This document shows, piece after piece, positions 33,858 to 45,561 of a stretch of DNA of 64,000 nt. A program made the position numbers and the translations under genes. The stretch spans positions 8,176,501 to 8,240,500 of the forward strand of contig NC_012870.2 of assembly GCF_000003195.3 (NCBI RefSeq), in the 5' to 3' direction. How positions within the stretch are numbered: position 1 is the first letter of the stretch; each line of letters opens with the position of its first letter. This DNA is from Sorghum bicolor (lineage: Eukaryota > Streptophyta > Magnoliopsida > Poales > Poaceae). The notes beneath the pieces are model-generated. The model was not told where the DNA came from. It saw only the letters and a program-made list of their open reading frames with translations, and ran no database searches.

Positions 33858-36800
33858 ATGGCTGGAAAGAGAACAAGCACCACAAGACCTCGGGGAGAGC
33901 CCTCCAGGAGAGGAAGGCCAAGGAGGGCCGTGCGGAGCACGTACGCGACCGTGGAGGGAGAAGGTTCTGAGGGCGAGCAGCCAGAGAACGAGCAGCCGGA
34001 AACACGCCAGGAACCTCCTCCCGCCGCAGACCCGGCGCAGCCCTCGGCCACGCAAGAGCTCCAGCAACTTCAAGCACAATTGCGGAACCTTCAGCAAGAG
34101 CGAGACCGGATCGCTGCTGCCTACGCCGCCAGCCAAGAGGCAGCGGTAGCCGCGACGCAAGCGGCTGAGATCAGGCAGCAGCTTTCACTCCTGCAGGCAG
34201 AAATCCTTAGCATGCAACCTCCAGCTCAGCCGACAATTCAGCCCGCTGTTCTGAACAGCGCCGGCCCAACATTAGACGTGCAACCGACGAACTACGGCGG
34301 CATGTTGCGGGGCACGTTGGACCTTCGTTCCCCTCTGTCCGAAGGATTGCAGACCTCGCCTTGGCCAACAAACTACAAACCAATCACGCTCCCTAAATTC
34401 AGCGGAAAGGCCGATCCGCGCCAATTCCTGATGAGTTTCGAGGCAGCCGTGGCCTCAGCTGGAGGGAACGAGACTGTGATGGCAAAATCCTTCGTGATCG
34501 CAGCCGAGGGAGATGCCTTAGCGTGGTACTCGATGCTCAGACCCGGGTCGATCTATTCATGGGAGAACCTTCGAGACAAGATTTTAGCGAACTTCCAGGG
34601 ATTCGCGGTTGAATCACTAACCTCCACGGACCTGTTCCAGTGTCGCCAGAATCAGGGAGAGGCACTGCGGGAATACTTCCAGAGGTTCGTGCAGACTAAG
34701 GCGAGAGCACCCGGTGTGCCGGAGGAGGTTGCCATCGAAGCGGCCATCAAGGGCCTTCGCATAGGACCCTTCGCGGCTCATTTGGCCAGAGAAAAGCCAG
34801 CATCCATGCACGAGCTGTACCACGAGTTTGAGAAGTATTGCAGGTCAGACAACGACTACCGCAAAAGGTTGGAAGACCAAAACTCTCAGAAGAGGCAGAG
34901 CAATGATAGAAATTCACAGAAGAAGAACCTCAGCCGGGATGAACGCCGGCCACAGCGAGAGGCTGGTGGACAGATGATGAATATCGAGCAACCGAAAAAT
35001 GACAGGCCGGAAAATAACCGTCCACCAGTGGAGGCGCGGAGCTCGGAACGCATACCCAATCAATCCGGAAGAGGGGGTCGAAATGCGGGATGGCGAAAAA
35101 ATCAAAGTCAGCGACCACGGAAACAGTATTGTTTCTTCCATGGAGAAGAGAAGGGTCACTCCACCAGAGATTGCCCAGATGCAAAAGAAACTCAGGAGAG
35201 GATCAAGAGCAGGTCGGCTCCGCAACCTCCGACACCAGTTGCTCAGCCTCGGGAAGTAAACCACACATTCCCTCAAACCTTCTACCATTCATATGTCGGA
35301 GGTTCAAGCCAGCAGCACCCAGCTCCACTTCAACCCAGCGCGCTAGCCTCCGCTTACTATCCCAGCTTCCTACCAGCTTGGCGCCCAGCCCAGCAAACCG
35401 CGGACCACAACCTTCCACCAAACTATGTTCCCCCACGACCTCCACACATCACGTACATCGAAACCCCGCAACCCCACCAGCAGTCACTACCTCCTCCCCC
35501 AAACCAGCTACAGCTACTCCAAGCCCCACCACCAAAGACCGAACCCCACCCTGATAATCAGATCGGCCCTCATACACCCCTGCCCACAATTGGAATGATC
35601 TTACCAATAGCTGGGGGATCCTCAATGGAGTTCCAGACAAAGAAACAGAAGAAGGATCACCTCAGGCTCGTCAACAACGTTGCAGTTCAAGGGCCAGTGA
35701 GATGCACTGATTGGTCCAGAACCCCAATAACCTTCACCGAGGAGGATCTAAGATTGGAAAGCTACCCTCACACAGACGCCTTGGTCATAACAACAAATAT
35801 TGCGGGTTGGGGAGTAAGCAGAATCTTAGTGGATTCTGGGAGTTCCGCAGACATAATATTTGCTGGAACCTTCGACCAAATGAAGCTCAGCAGAAGCCAA
35901 CTCCAACCTTCGGAGTCACCTTTGATCGGGTTCGGAGGAAAGCAGATACATGCTCTGGGAAAGGTCGCCTTGCCCGTATCCTTCGGCACAACAGAGAACG
36001 CAAGAACAGAGTACGTCACCTTCGATGTAGTAGACTTGCACTACCCATATAATGCCATATTCGGGCGAGGATTCTTGAACAAGTTCAATGCGGCCGCTCA
36101 TATGGGATACCTGTGCATGAAAATCCCGGCTCTGCACGGAGTGATAACGGTTCACGGAAGTCAAAAGGAGGCAAGGAACATAGAGAAAGCAATCTACAAG
36201 TCCTTCCGGAACATAAACTCCGTAGACTCTACGCAGCATGAAGCTTCCCAGCCGCCAGACATGCCAAGGGGGAAAACATACCTGGCTGATCAGGAGGAAA
36301 CGAAGTGTATCCCTCTGCAGGAAGCTGTTCCAGATAAGAAGGTCACCATCTCCGCCACCCTTGGTAGAGAGGAGGAACTCGAATTGCTAGACGTATTGCA
36401 AAAGAACCAAGATATTTTTGCTTGGAGTGTCGCTGACCTACAAGGAGTCAGCAGAGACATAATAGAGCATTCGCTGGACATCGATCCAAGAATGAGGCCG
36501 AAGAAGCAGAGACAGAGAAAAATGTCTGAAGAAAGAACCTTAGCCGCGAAGGCAGAGGTACAAAGACTCCTGGACGCAAAGGTCATCAGAGAAGTCGTAT
36601 ACCCGGAATGGTTGGCAAATGTGGTCTTGGTCCCCAAGAAAAATGGCAAAATGAGAATGTGCATAGATTTTACGGATCTCAACAAGGCTTGTGTCAAAGA
36701 CTCCTTCCCCTTGCCAAGGATAGATACCTCTGTGGACAAAGCAGCTGGTTGTCAGAGATTCTCACTGCTGGACTGTTTCTCTGGTTACCACCAAATTTGG

Positions 36801-39506
36801 CTCAAAAAAGAAGACGAAGGAAAGGCAAGCTTCACGACCCCATTCGGCACGTATTGCTACACCAGAATGCCAGAAGGTCTCAAAAACGCCGGAGCAACCT
36901 TCTCCAGAATGATGGGGAAGGTTCTAGGAAGTCAGCTACAGAGAAACATCATAGCCTACGTCGACGATGTTGTCGTCATGAGCAAGCGCAAGGAAGATCA
37001 TATCAAGGACCTGCAGGAAACCTTCGTCAACCTTAGATCTGCCGGGCTGAAACTCAACCCGGAAAAGTGTGTGTTTGGGGTCAGCAAGGGAAAGATGTTG
37101 GGGTATATCATCAGCTCCGAAGGAATTAGAGCTAACCCAGACAAGACAAAAGCAATCATGTCAATGGCAGAACCTTCAAACAAGAAAGAAGTGCAAAGAC
37201 TGACCGGCCGAATAGCAGCCCTCAACAGATTCATATCAAGATCGGCAGAACGAAGCCTCCCATTCTTCAAAGTACTGAGAGGAGAAGGTAAAACAGAATG
37301 GGGTCCGGAGCAATCAGAGGCCTTCAGGCAGCTCAAGAATTACATTGCAACCAACCTAGTGGTGACAGTGCCTGAGCCGGACACCCCACTACTACTGTAT
37401 GTGGCTGCCTCCAATCACGCTGTCAGTGGTGTCCTGGTCCACGAGACAAGCGATAGTAAGGGAACGGTGCAAAGACCCGTCTACTACGTATCTGAAGCTC
37501 TATCAGGAGCAAAGCTGAACTACACGGAGATAGAAAAAATCGCTTACGCGGTCCTGTGTGCATCAAGGAAGCTCAAGCATTACTTCCAAAGCCACGAGAT
37601 TAAAGTGCCCACTTCACAGCCACTGAGTGATATCCTTAGGAACAAAGAGGCTTCCGGACGTATAGGGAAATGGGCGGCCGAACTATCACAGTTTGATATC
37701 ACCTATGTCCCCAGAACCTCCATCAAATCTCAAGCCCTGGCTGACTTCATGGCAGATTGGACACCTTCGAACAAAAACGAGGAGAAGGTAGTCGATCAGC
37801 CGTGGACGCTGTATACAGATGGCGCCTGGGGACAAGCGGGAGCAGGAGCAGCAGCTGTCCTAATCGCACCATCTGGACTCAAACTAAAGTTTGCTATACG
37901 ACTCGAATTCAAAGCAACAAACAACATAGCCGAGTATGAAGGTCTCATCCTCGGACTGAACAAAGCTAAGGCTTCGGGAGCAAAAACCCTACTCATCAAA
38001 ACAGACTCCCAGGTGGTGGCAGGGCAAGTGGAGAAGGAATACCTAACACACAACCCAGAGCTGGCAAGATATCTGGCCGTCGTAAGAGGCCTGGAGAGAA
38101 GGTTCAAGGGATTCACTCTGCAGTACATTCCAAGAGCCGAAAACTACGAGGCAGACGAGCTAGCGAAAGCAGCAGCCAACAACACCCCCTTGCCAGAAGG
38201 AACCTTCCACCAGATTGCTACAACACCCGCAACCGAATCATTGCCAAAAGCCTTTCGCTCAGTCCTGCTGACAGAAAACGAAGATTGGAGGCAGGCAATA
38301 GCTGATTGCCTCAAAGGCGAGACAGCTGTAGATGACGAAGCAACATCCAAGAGAATGGAGGCAAGAGCAAGGAATTACACCTCCATTGACGGAATCCTGT
38401 ACAAGAAAGGCGTAGTCCAACCTTTGCTGAGATGCATATCACAAAGCGAGGGCAGAGAACTCCTACAAGAGATACACTCAGGAATGTGCGGGTCTCACAT
38501 TGGACCCCGCGCGTTGTCTGCTAAAGCACTAAGACAAGGTTTCTACTGGCCAACTCACATTAAAGACGCTGAAGAAATAGTGAGAACATGCAAAGCCTGC
38601 CAAACCTTCTCACCAATTCAGTCAAGACCCTCAGCACTAACTCAGCTCACACCAGCATCATGGCCGTTGCAGAGATGGGGAATGGACCTGGTAGGACCAA
38701 TGCCAACTGCCCAGGGGGGAAACAAATTCGCAGTCGTGGCCATCGAATACTTCACAAGATGGATCGAAGCTAAGCCACTGGCAACCATAACCTCTGAAAC
38801 AATCAGGAAATTTTTCTGGCAGAACATAGTCTGCAGATTCGGAGTCCCACGCTTGCTCACAGTAGACAACGGGAAGCAGTTCGATTCAGACAATTTCAAG
38901 GAATTCTGCCATCACATAGGAACCAAAATTGCTTTCGCATCTGTGTATCACCCAGAGTCAAACGGGGCCGTGGAAAGAGCAAACAGAACAATATTCTCCG
39001 CAATCTCCAAGACCTTACTCAACCTACGCAAGGGGAAATGGGTTGAAGAACTACCAAGAGTTGTATGGTCACATAACACAACAGTTTCAAGAACAACTGG
39101 TTTCACTCCATTCAAGCTCTTGTATGGGGAAGAGGCAATGTTGCCCGAAGAAATCAAACACCAAAGCCTGCGTTCCATGAAACAGCAGTTGGCTGAAGAT
39201 GAAGAGTACTGCAAGGAAACCTTAGAATCAATAAGACTTGAGGCAGTGGAGAATATTACCAGGTATCAACAAGAAACCAAGAATTGGAGAGACCGCAAGG
39301 TAGTACGAAAAGACATACAAAACGGGGACCTGGTGCTCAGGAAAAAAGGAGATCACCCAAACGCTGGTAAATTGCAACCCAAGTGGGAAGGACCTTACAC
39401 AGCAATACAAGCGGGAAGGTCGGGATCCTTCTACCTGAAAGACCTCGAAGGAAGAACCTCCACCCACACGTGGAACGTCGACAACCTACGTAGATTTTAC
39501 ATTTGA
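33858..39506 (+). CDS. Gag-pol polyprotein, Ty3/gypsy Tat type, intact
   Basis: Encodes all retrotransposition enzymes in one 1882-residue frame. Gag lies at about 170-345 ([20 protein letters not shown]). A zinc-knuckle variant at about 425-439 is [15 protein letters not shown], with His in place of the second Cys. The protease has VDSGSSADI with its aspartate near 659. Reverse transcriptase spans about 905-1085 with [19 protein letters not shown] and YVDD near 1034. The first RNase H-like segment is at about 1160-1290. A second, archaeal-type RNase H is at about 1310-1440 ([34 protein letters not shown]). Integrase runs from about 1530 with an HHCC finger (H...H...CKAC) and acidic residues in [15 protein letters not shown] and NGAVERANR. 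There is no stop or frameshift between gag and pol, so both must come from one translation product. The start is the first ATG after the primer-binding site (CGATGGCTGG). Confidence 0.96.
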   Translation: MAGKRTSTTRPRGEPSRRGRPRRAVRSTYATVEGEGSEGEQPENEQPETRQEPPPAADPAQPSATQELQQLQAQLRNLQQERDRIAAAYAASQEAAVAATQAAEIRQQLSLLQAEILSMQPPAQPTIQPAVLNSAGPTLDVQPTNYGGMLRGTLDLRSPLSEGLQTSPWPTNYKPITLPKFSGKADPRQFLMSFEAAVASAGGNETVMAKSFVIAAEGDALAWYSMLRPGSIYSWENLRDKILANFQGFAVESLTSTDLFQCRQNQGEALREYFQRFVQTKARAPGVPEEVAIEAAIKGLRIGPFAAHLAREKPASMHELYHEFEKYCRSDNDYRKRLEDQNSQKRQSNDRNSQKKNLSRDERRPQREAGGQMMNIEQPKNDRPENNRPPVEARSSERIPNQSGRGGRNAGWRKNQSQRPRKQYCFFHGEEKGHSTRDCPDAKETQERIKSRSAPQPPTPVAQPREVNHTFPQTFYHSYVGGSSQQHPAPLQPSALASAYYPSFLPAWRPAQQTADHNLPPNYVPPRPPHITYIETPQPHQQSLPPPPNQLQLLQAPPPKTEPHPDNQIGPHTPLPTIGMILPIAGGSSMEFQTKKQKKDHLRLVNNVAVQGPVRCTDWSRTPITFTEEDLRLESYPHTDALVITTNIAGWGVSRILVDSGSSADIIFAGTFDQMKLSRSQLQPSESPLIGFGGKQIHALGKVALPVSFGTTENARTEYVTFDVVDLHYPYNAIFGRGFLNKFNAAAHMGYLCMKIPALHGVITVHGSQKEARNIEKAIYKSFRNINSVDSTQHEASQPPDMPRGKTYLADQEETKCIPLQEAVPDKKVTISATLGREEELELLDVLQKNQDIFAWSVADLQGVSRDIIEHSLDIDPRMRPKKQRQRKMSEERTLAAKAEVQRLLDAKVIREVVYPEWLANVVLVPKKNGKMRMCIDFTDLNKACVKDSFPLPRIDTSVDKAAGCQRFSLLDCFSGYHQIWLKKEDEGKASFTTPFGTYCYTRMPEGLKNAGATFSRMMGKVLGSQLQRNIIAYVDDVVVMSKRKEDHIKDLQETFVNLRSAGLKLNPEKCVFGVSKGKMLGYIISSEGIRANPDKTKAIMSMAEPSNKKEVQRLTGRIAALNRFISRSAERSLPFFKVLRGEGKTEWGPEQSEAFRQLKNYIATNLVVTVPEPDTPLLLYVAASNHAVSGVLVHETSDSKGTVQRPVYYVSEALSGAKLNYTEIEKIAYAVLCASRKLKHYFQSHEIKVPTSQPLSDILRNKEASGRIGKWAAELSQFDITYVPRTSIKSQALADFMADWTPSNKNEEKVVDQPWTLYTDGAWGQAGAGAAAVLIAPSGLKLKFAIRLEFKATNNIAEYEGLILGLNKAKASGAKTLLIKTDSQVVAGQVEKEYLTHNPELARYLAVVRGLERRFKGFTLQYIPRAENYEADELAKAAANNTPLPEGTFHQIATTPATESLPKAFRSVLLTENEDWRQAIADCLKGETAVDDEATSKRMEARARNYTSIDGILYKKGVVQPLLRCISQSEGRELLQEIHSGMCGSHIGPRALSAKALRQGFYWPTHIKDAEEIVRTCKACQTFSPIQSRPSALTQLTPASWPLQRWGMDLVGPMPTAQGGNKFAVVAIEYFTRWIEAKPLATITSETIRKFFWQNIVCRFGVPRLLTVDNGKQFDSDNFKEFCHHIGTKIAFASVYHPESNGAVERANRTIFSAISKTLLNLRKGKWVEELPRVVWSHNTTVSRTTGFTPFKLLYGEEAMLPEEIKHQSLRSMKQQLAEDEEYCKETLESIRLEAVENITRYQQETKNWRDRKVVRKDIQNGDLVLRKKGDHPNAGKLQPKWEGPYTAIQAGRSGSFYLKDLEGRTSTHTWNVDNLRRFYI

Positions 39507-41175
39507 GTGTAAGGATGACCCCTGCAAAATAAGCGGCGGCATCCACATCCCTAAATACGCTTTTTTCTCTTTTTCTCTACTTTTTCGCATTCCAAGGTCT
39601 GCACTCTTTTCCTCACAGGGGTACTCCTACCAGGAGGTGAGGTTTTTAACGAGGCAGAACCTATGTAAAAACCTCTGAAATATAAAGAGGAATCCACCCC
39701 AGAACCAAAGCCCAAAAAGTCGAAAAACAGCCAGCAACGAGGCTGCAGCATTCGACAAAACATCACGTGATTACAAGGACCCTCCGCAGCTTTCATCCAA
39801 AAGCTAAGAAAGCTCGGAACGTCCTCAAAGGTGAAAGAAAACACCAAATCCTTAGCAAAAGACATAGCCAAGAGCCGGGCAGCAAGGTTAACATGGCCAA
39901 AAAGTGAAAAAGTCCTGTCCTTCTCAGGCATCACAACATGGCCGGAAGGAGCAAAACCTTCAAACCTGACAAAGACCTGAGGAGAATCAGGCATCAGGAA
40001 CTATATTATTTTCGCCAAAAGGCAGCGTAGGTTTAACATTCACAAGACATACCTCAACAAAATTCACATAACCTTCACCAAAATAAGGTCGAAGGTATCC
40101 TGCTACTCTAAGCAGACCCCCAACAAACAAACCGTAAAATTCAAACGAAACTACAAAAACCCTCCGTCAGATACAACAAAACCAACTACCACAACAACCA
40201 TCAGTAACCCGACAATAAATTTTAACCTAACGGAGTGCATAAAATAAATGCGTGAAACCCTATAAAACCAGGCTCACCTTACCACCACCCTCAATCAGGA
40301 TCAGCACACAAAGACCCGAGCATCGAGTGCAAACCTAGCAGTCAAAAAGCAAAATCCTAGGCCACCATGGAAGCAGGAGTTAGCCTCACAACACCAACAC
40401 AAGTTTGTATCGCACGAAGCTTCGTAATACTAGAACTACGGCGTTGTGATGAACATCGACCACAAAGTCGTGAACAGCCACAACAGAAACAATGGAAGTC
40501 AGACTCAGAGGTCTCTGAAGGGTGTCGCACGAAGTCTCGTAACATCCCTTCAGAACCTCCGACTTAAACAGCCGAAGGTTCTCCACGACAACACTCCACG
40601 GGAGTCGAGCAAAGGAAAAAAATAGCACAATTCAGCGAAGGATCCTCCGCAACGAAAAAGTCGAAGGTTCTAAGGCCAAGAAGCAGCGATCCTCCGCGAA
40701 ATAGAAAATCAATAACTCCTTCGCAGCTTCAGGCATCAAGAACAAGCAAGCCACAGCAACACAAAGATCCTTAGGATCAACACCACCGTAACGTTGCAAT
40801 ATATAAGTGCTGTAGCGCGAAGGATGTAATAAAAATGAGATCGAAGGTTGTAGCAAACTTAAAAACTTTATTATCAATGAAGAAATCATTACAAAAGTTC
40901 GTTTACAAAAAAATGAATAAAATCATCCTTCGACCCATAAAGAGTCGAAGGTTATGGGTAGCTTGTATAAGTTCAACTTTCAAACACTCCCTCAACTAAA
41001 CAACCGAAGGATCTATGAGTCACGTACAAACTATAGCGCGAAGGCTGTCAAAGTTAAAAGGTGCGAAGGCCATGTGGTAAAAATATCTGATCTTTATTAA
41101 CGGTATACAATGTACATAACACAAGCTTACAACAAAAAATGAAAAACACCCTCCGACCGTAAAACTCCGAAGGTT
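39507..41175 (-). other. Region downstream of pol with antisense coding-like segments
   Basis: There is no sense gene here. On the minus strand two stretches look protein-like. One is 39994-39760 (opening FVRFEGFAPSGHVVMPEKDR after a CTCCTCAG acceptor-like site). The other is about 40800-40640 (GVDPKDLCVAVACLFLMPEA). They share a pattern L-x-L/A-M-x2-x-AK-x-L-x-F-x-F-x2-ED-x3-FL, as if duplicated. The DNA is dense in CCTCCGAC, CGAAGGTT and GATCCTCCGC words. Whether these are 3' exons of the antisense transcript or relics is unknown. Confidence 0.4.
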
Positions 41176-41412
41176 CTAAGACCCTCGCACAATTCTAACA
41201 TACGAATCTGGAAAAAGCCTAAAATCATCACAGTAATCACGTACAAGGAAATCAACTAAGTCATCTATACTACGCGTAGGATACTTGTGGCGCCACCAGT
41301 CAATTAGATAACCCCTCGCATACAAATCTCCACGCTTGAACGTCACCGGGGTAACGTAACTTCCTTCGACAAAGTTCGAAGGAAGATCTTCCAATGGAGA
41401 GGAATTGACAAC
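41176..41412 (-). CDS. Alternative terminal exon B of the antisense gene (possible)
   Basis: After a CGCGCAG acceptor ending at 41413, a phase-0 open exon of 79 codons runs to a stop at 41176. It starts VVNSSPLEDLPSNFVEG and contains VTPVTFKRGDLYARG, WWRHKYPTRSIDDLVDF and YVRIVRGS. It is similar in order and spacing to exon A (41677-41895): xTPxxF, aromatic-rich middle, P...LVD. Either could follow exon 6 in phase 0. A short upstream open segment at about 41594-41470 (LPYPILRIFGERDRVRWV) may be a further exon, but its joins are weak. Confidence 0.45.
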   Translation of the reverse strand, partial: VVNSSPLEDLPSNFVEGSYVTPVTFKRGDLYARGYLIDWWRHKYPTRSIDDLVDFLVRDYCDDFRLFPDSYVRIVRGS

Positions 41413-41676
41413 CTGCGCGCAGAAAATAATAACTTCAAATCCAACAAAAACGAAGGATAAAACTAAAAAGCCAAAGGAAGCCTTCGAACCTCCGGAAAAC
41501 CTTGAAGAAAAGGCTCAGCAACATCCTCAGAAGCCTCCGCCACCCAGCGTACCCTATCTCTCTCACCAAAGATGCGAAGGATAGGATATGGCAACTACAT
41601 AAACACATCAAATCATGTCATAAAAAATATATAACCAAAACCTACGATAAACGAAAAGAAAAACAAAATCATCCAC

Positions 41677-41895
41677 CTAAGCCGGAGGCCATGAACCTCG
41701 GCGCGCAAGCGACTGGATAAATCCAGATCCTTCGCCATCAATATCATATCCAACAAACTCGAACATATCCACCAATCTCATATTAGGGAAGGCAACTTGC
41801 CAATACTCCCACAATTCACCAGAAACATAAATCCCTTTGTAAAAAAACGAAAGAGGAGTAATGAAACGATCCTGCGCAGGTCCTCCGCCAGAAAC
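41677..41895 (-). CDS. Alternative terminal exon A of the antisense gene (possible)
   Basis: The antisense exon 6 sequence CCTCAG is followed by GTGTGAG, which reads either as Val-stop or as a splice donor. If it is used, the next acceptor GATCCTGCGCAG (ending at 41896) opens a phase-0 exon of 73 codons: VSGGGPAQDRFITPLSFFYK, then GELWEYWQVAFPNMRLVDMF, to a stop at 41677. The extended protein would have 1027 residues. The amino-acid composition looks coding, but no transcript evidence is available. Confidence 0.5.
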   Translation of the reverse strand, partial: VSGGGPAQDRFITPLSFFYKGIYVSGELWEYWQVAFPNMRLVDMFEFVGYDIDGEGSGFIQSLARRGSWPPA

Positions 41896-42063
41896 CTGCG
41901 CAGGATCAAAGTGTAAAACAAAGGCTTATCTGAAAACAACTCAATATATTATATTTTCAACAGTCTTTACAAAATAAAACACAACCTCCGGCCTTACTTA
42001 CAAAAAAAGCGTCACACACTTGGACGCAAAAAAGACTAAGAAAAACCTAAAAACTAAAAAGCC

Positions 42064-45000
42064 TCACACCTGAGGCGGAGGAGGAGCAGGAGCCTCGGAC
42101 GTCTCTGAAACCTTGGCACCAGATCCCTCCGGAGCTTTGGCACCAGTATCACGAGCCTCCGCTTCAGGCTGGGTCGGAGGACACACCTCACTCGGGGGAC
42201 GCGAAGGTCCGGCCTTGACAACCTTAGCCTTCTTCTTCGCAATCTCCTACAAAATACCAATCTTAATTAACATTGCAAAGCAGCGAAGCAAAGTACAAAA
42301 AGAAATAACCAAATAATACAAACCTCAGCTCGACGATCCTCCGCCATTTTCTTCGCCTCATCCCGCCCAAACCTAATCCAGAACGAACTGATGAAGTTCC
42401 GGACAGATCTGCGCAGGGAAGGGGTCCCTTCGCCAACGTCCTCCGCCGCGGTAAAATCCTCCTTGGCGACTCCCTCCGCGTGAGAGCAACCTCCGCGGCG
42501 CAAAAGCCTAGCGAAGGAGCTAACCGCGGCCAAAGCCCCAAAATCAACAGCACCTCCGACAAAGTCGGGGAGCATGCGGATATGAGACTTCAGCCACGCG
42601 AGGGCAGCCCCAACATCTCCGCCGGGCGGAGGAGCAGAGGAGCTTCCCCCAAACTTCGCAAGCGAGTCGGCATAGAGCTCGACAATAGCTGCAGCCTCCG
42701 CTTCCGCCTTCCGTATGCGAGTCTGCAGCTCAGCCGCAGACGTCCGCTCAGCGTCAAGCTCTTTGCGAAGGCGTTCAGCAATGTCCTCTGCCTTCTCAGC
42801 TCGCTGCAGGGCTACGTCCCTAACTCTCCCCGCCTCAGCAACACTTGTGCGGAGGACCGCCACCGAAGCTTCGGCATCCTCTTTCTCCTTCCTTAAAGCC
42901 TCCGACCCAGCCTTGTAGTCATCCCTCTCCTTCCTCAGGGAGTCAACCTCCCTCCTGACGGAGGAAAACTCCCTAACCTCCTCCGACAGACGAGCCTTCT
43001 CAGCCTCCAAGGTCTCGTTCTCCTTCTTCAGAACACCAATTGCCTCATCACGGCAGATAACCTCCCGAGAGCAACGCTCCTCTAAGGCGGCAGCCATGTG
43101 ATGACCCTGCGCAAAAATAAATAGTTACAACAAACCTCCGAGTGAAAAACCACGAAGGAAGATACAACAAAGCGCAAACTTACAAGGCTATGGTGCTCAT
43201 ATTGCACGCGAAGGAGCGTGTCAAAGTCCATGCCGCGAAGCTTCTGACGAAAACGATCTGTAAACCAAAAACAATTAAGAAAAACCATCGTAAGAAACAA
43301 AAAAACTTTGGCGGAGGCCAGAACACTAACCTCCGACCAAGGAATGAACCTCGCGCAAGGCATCAGTCCAACCTGTGATCGAAGGTTCAGAAGCACCTGC
43401 ACATAACAAAAACGAACCTTAGAATAAAATGCCAAAAACAAACCAAACCGTTGAAACCAAAAAAGAGGAAACTCACCGGGACCAAGAACATCAGCAGGCG
43501 AAGGCCTGTTGGCCAACGCAGAAGGCGCAGGCTCACGCGGCGGAGGAACGGCAAGCCCCTCCTGCGCGACGCTGGCGCCTTTAGCCATCTCCTCCGCGGT
43601 AGCCAGCCCAGCAAAAACCTCCGCTGAAAGATAAACAAAAAACATGAGAACAAGTCAATCAAAACTTGCATAAAAACAAAATAATCAATAAAAAATCATT
43701 ACCCATGTATAACGAGTTAATACCGTCACCAGCCGGACGAAGGGGAGCCTCCGCCCTCCTGATCCTCCGAACGGAGGCGGACTCAGCTTCATCGCTGGAC
43801 TCCACCTGAACCTCCTTAGGCGGAGACCCTCCGCCAACCGAAGCAACGCGCGGACCCTCAGACTCTGCAGGATTCGCCTCCCGCGCAGGGCTCGCCACAG
43901 GGGCCTCCGCGTCGGAGGACTCCTCCCCAAGCAGAGACGCGAAAGGCGCGCGCACAGAGGAGACCGCACGCGAAGCTTCAGCTTCAGGAGCTCCACCAGC
44001 AGCAGCGGCCTCCGCAGGCGCAGAAGCTACCGAGTTCGACTCGGCACCAGATGAGCGGGCGGAGGAAGACTCCACAGGAGTCTCTAGCACAACCTCCGCC
44101 CTCCGCTTCTTCGCAAGCTGCTTGACTGCGCCACCCCCTCTCCTCTTCTTCGACTCCGCCAAGGCGACAGCCTTCGAGGAGTCCTTCTTCTTCTCCAACC
44201 CAAGCAAAACATCCGGAGGAATAACATAATCCTCATACTCAATCCCCAATTCCTCAAAAACGCGGTTAAACCGAGGCATCGTCCCGAGCGCAGACCTTCG
44301 CTGGAGATACTCCTTCTCCGAGATCTTCCCGACGATCCTCCGCGCAGAAACCTCCACGCGATCAAGGAAGGACTCCTTGGTCTCATCCTCCGGAATACCC
44401 GCGCCGAACCGGGGAAACGGCAACCCCTCCGGAGGACCAAACACAGGAACTTGCACCATCTCAATGGTGAACTCATCGGTCCTGCGGCCAAGTGGCCAGT
44501 AGTCAGCAGCGACCATTTCCTCAACCAAATCCCGGCCTCCGGAGTATCGGCACGCCAACGCGAATGCCTTGTCACAAGCAAGTCGTTCCTCCGACATCTC
44601 CTGCGAAGGATCAACCTTCGAGAAAGGCTTCAGCTCCTTCATCAGCGACGCGTAAGGATAAACTTTATCAACGCTGCCGTCATCCAAAGTCTTCGACGCA
44701 GCGGGGGTCCTCACGTAGAACCAGGCTCTCATCCAATCCTTCTCCCACTTCCCCTTTTGGCAGTAGGAGATCTCGCACCTTGGCCCAGGCATTGTGCGGC
44801 GCGGCATGAACGCGCAGCTTCCGAACTGCGCAATGCACTCGACACCTTCGGCATCCTTCACCTTCTTAGGCTGGCGCTGGAGCTCAAAGTACGAGCAGAA
44901 GGTGTCGATGTGGGGCATGGCTCCGTAGGATTCGCACGCCCATGCGAATTTGCTAAGGGTCAGTATCCCATTGGGGCTGAAATGCTGCAGCTCCACGTTG

Positions 45001-45320
45001 AAGCTCTCCATCACTTCGCGAAGGAAATGATACGGAGGCATCCGAAGTCCGCAGGTGAAGAAGTCCCTGAATACCACCGCATATCCCTCTTCGGGCGCAG
45101 GCACCGTCTGACCAGCAGGAGGAGCCTCCGCACGACCTTCCTTGAAAAATCTAGCCTCAACCATGTCAGCGATATCCTCCGCCCTCACAGTCGACTGCCC
45201 GAATTCAAAAGTAATCGCCGCCATCCCCTCAAACTCCTTCGCACTTATCAGATCACCGACAGAAGCTTCGACGTCAGACAACGTCTCCTCCAGATCTTGA
45301 GCTGCAGCCACCTCAAGCAT
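42064..45320 (-). CDS. Antisense six-exon gene inside the LTR element, Transposase_28-like
   Basis: Function unknown. Exons on the minus strand: 45320-43703, 43623-43477, 43396-43331, 43257-43184, 43106-42324, 42246-42064. The introns are short (74-87 bp), all GT-AG with consensus donors (GTAATG, GTGAGT, GTTAGT, GTAAGT, GTTTGT) and pyrimidine-rich acceptors such as TTTATCTTTCAG. The joined frame has 956 codons. Residues about 70-270 (GYAVVFRDFFTCGLRMPPY, ILTLSKFAWACESYG) resemble the plant 'putative gypsy type transposon' family (Transposase_28). Residues about 388-406 hold two KKRR clusters, a likely bipartite nuclear signal. Ser/Ala/Glu-rich sequence follows. Exon 5 encodes a long heptad-like coiled coil (KKENETLEAEKARLSEEV). 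The open frame extends 5' to 45428, but only through a GTG; the first ATG after the TATA box is 45320. Confidence 0.8.
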
Positions 45321-45554
45321 CCACTCCTCAAACCTCCTCAGCCAACCTCCGGACCTAACGCTAAGAAAATTGCGCAAAGGACCAGAAAAATCTGACCTCG
45401 AAGGACGCGGTGAAGGAAGCTGAGCCACCGTAAAACCTCCGACAACACTTTAGAACTAAACGCACGCGAGCAGCTCAGAGAGAAAGACGTAGCGAAGGAA
45501 GGTGTGCAGGCAATGAGCAGCAGGGGTGAGAGCTCAAAGCTCCCCAGCACCTCC

Positions 45555-45561
45555 TTTTATA
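45555..45561 (-). promoter_or_regulatory. TATA box of the antisense gene
   Basis: On the minus strand the sequence reads CCCTATAAAAGGAGG. It lies about 235 bp before the first antisense ATG (45320-45318). No other ATG occurs between the predicted transcription start (near 45528) and that codon. Confidence 0.7.

Noticed and set aside
43082..43645. Continuous 187-codon minus-strand frame
   Set aside because: It reads through the antisense introns. Its middle is in the wrong frame, while the spliced model keeps the conserved-looking frame.
45321..45428. N-terminal extension of the antisense protein from a GTG at 45428
   Set aside because: Plant initiation needs ATG in most cases; the first ATG after the TATA box is 45320.
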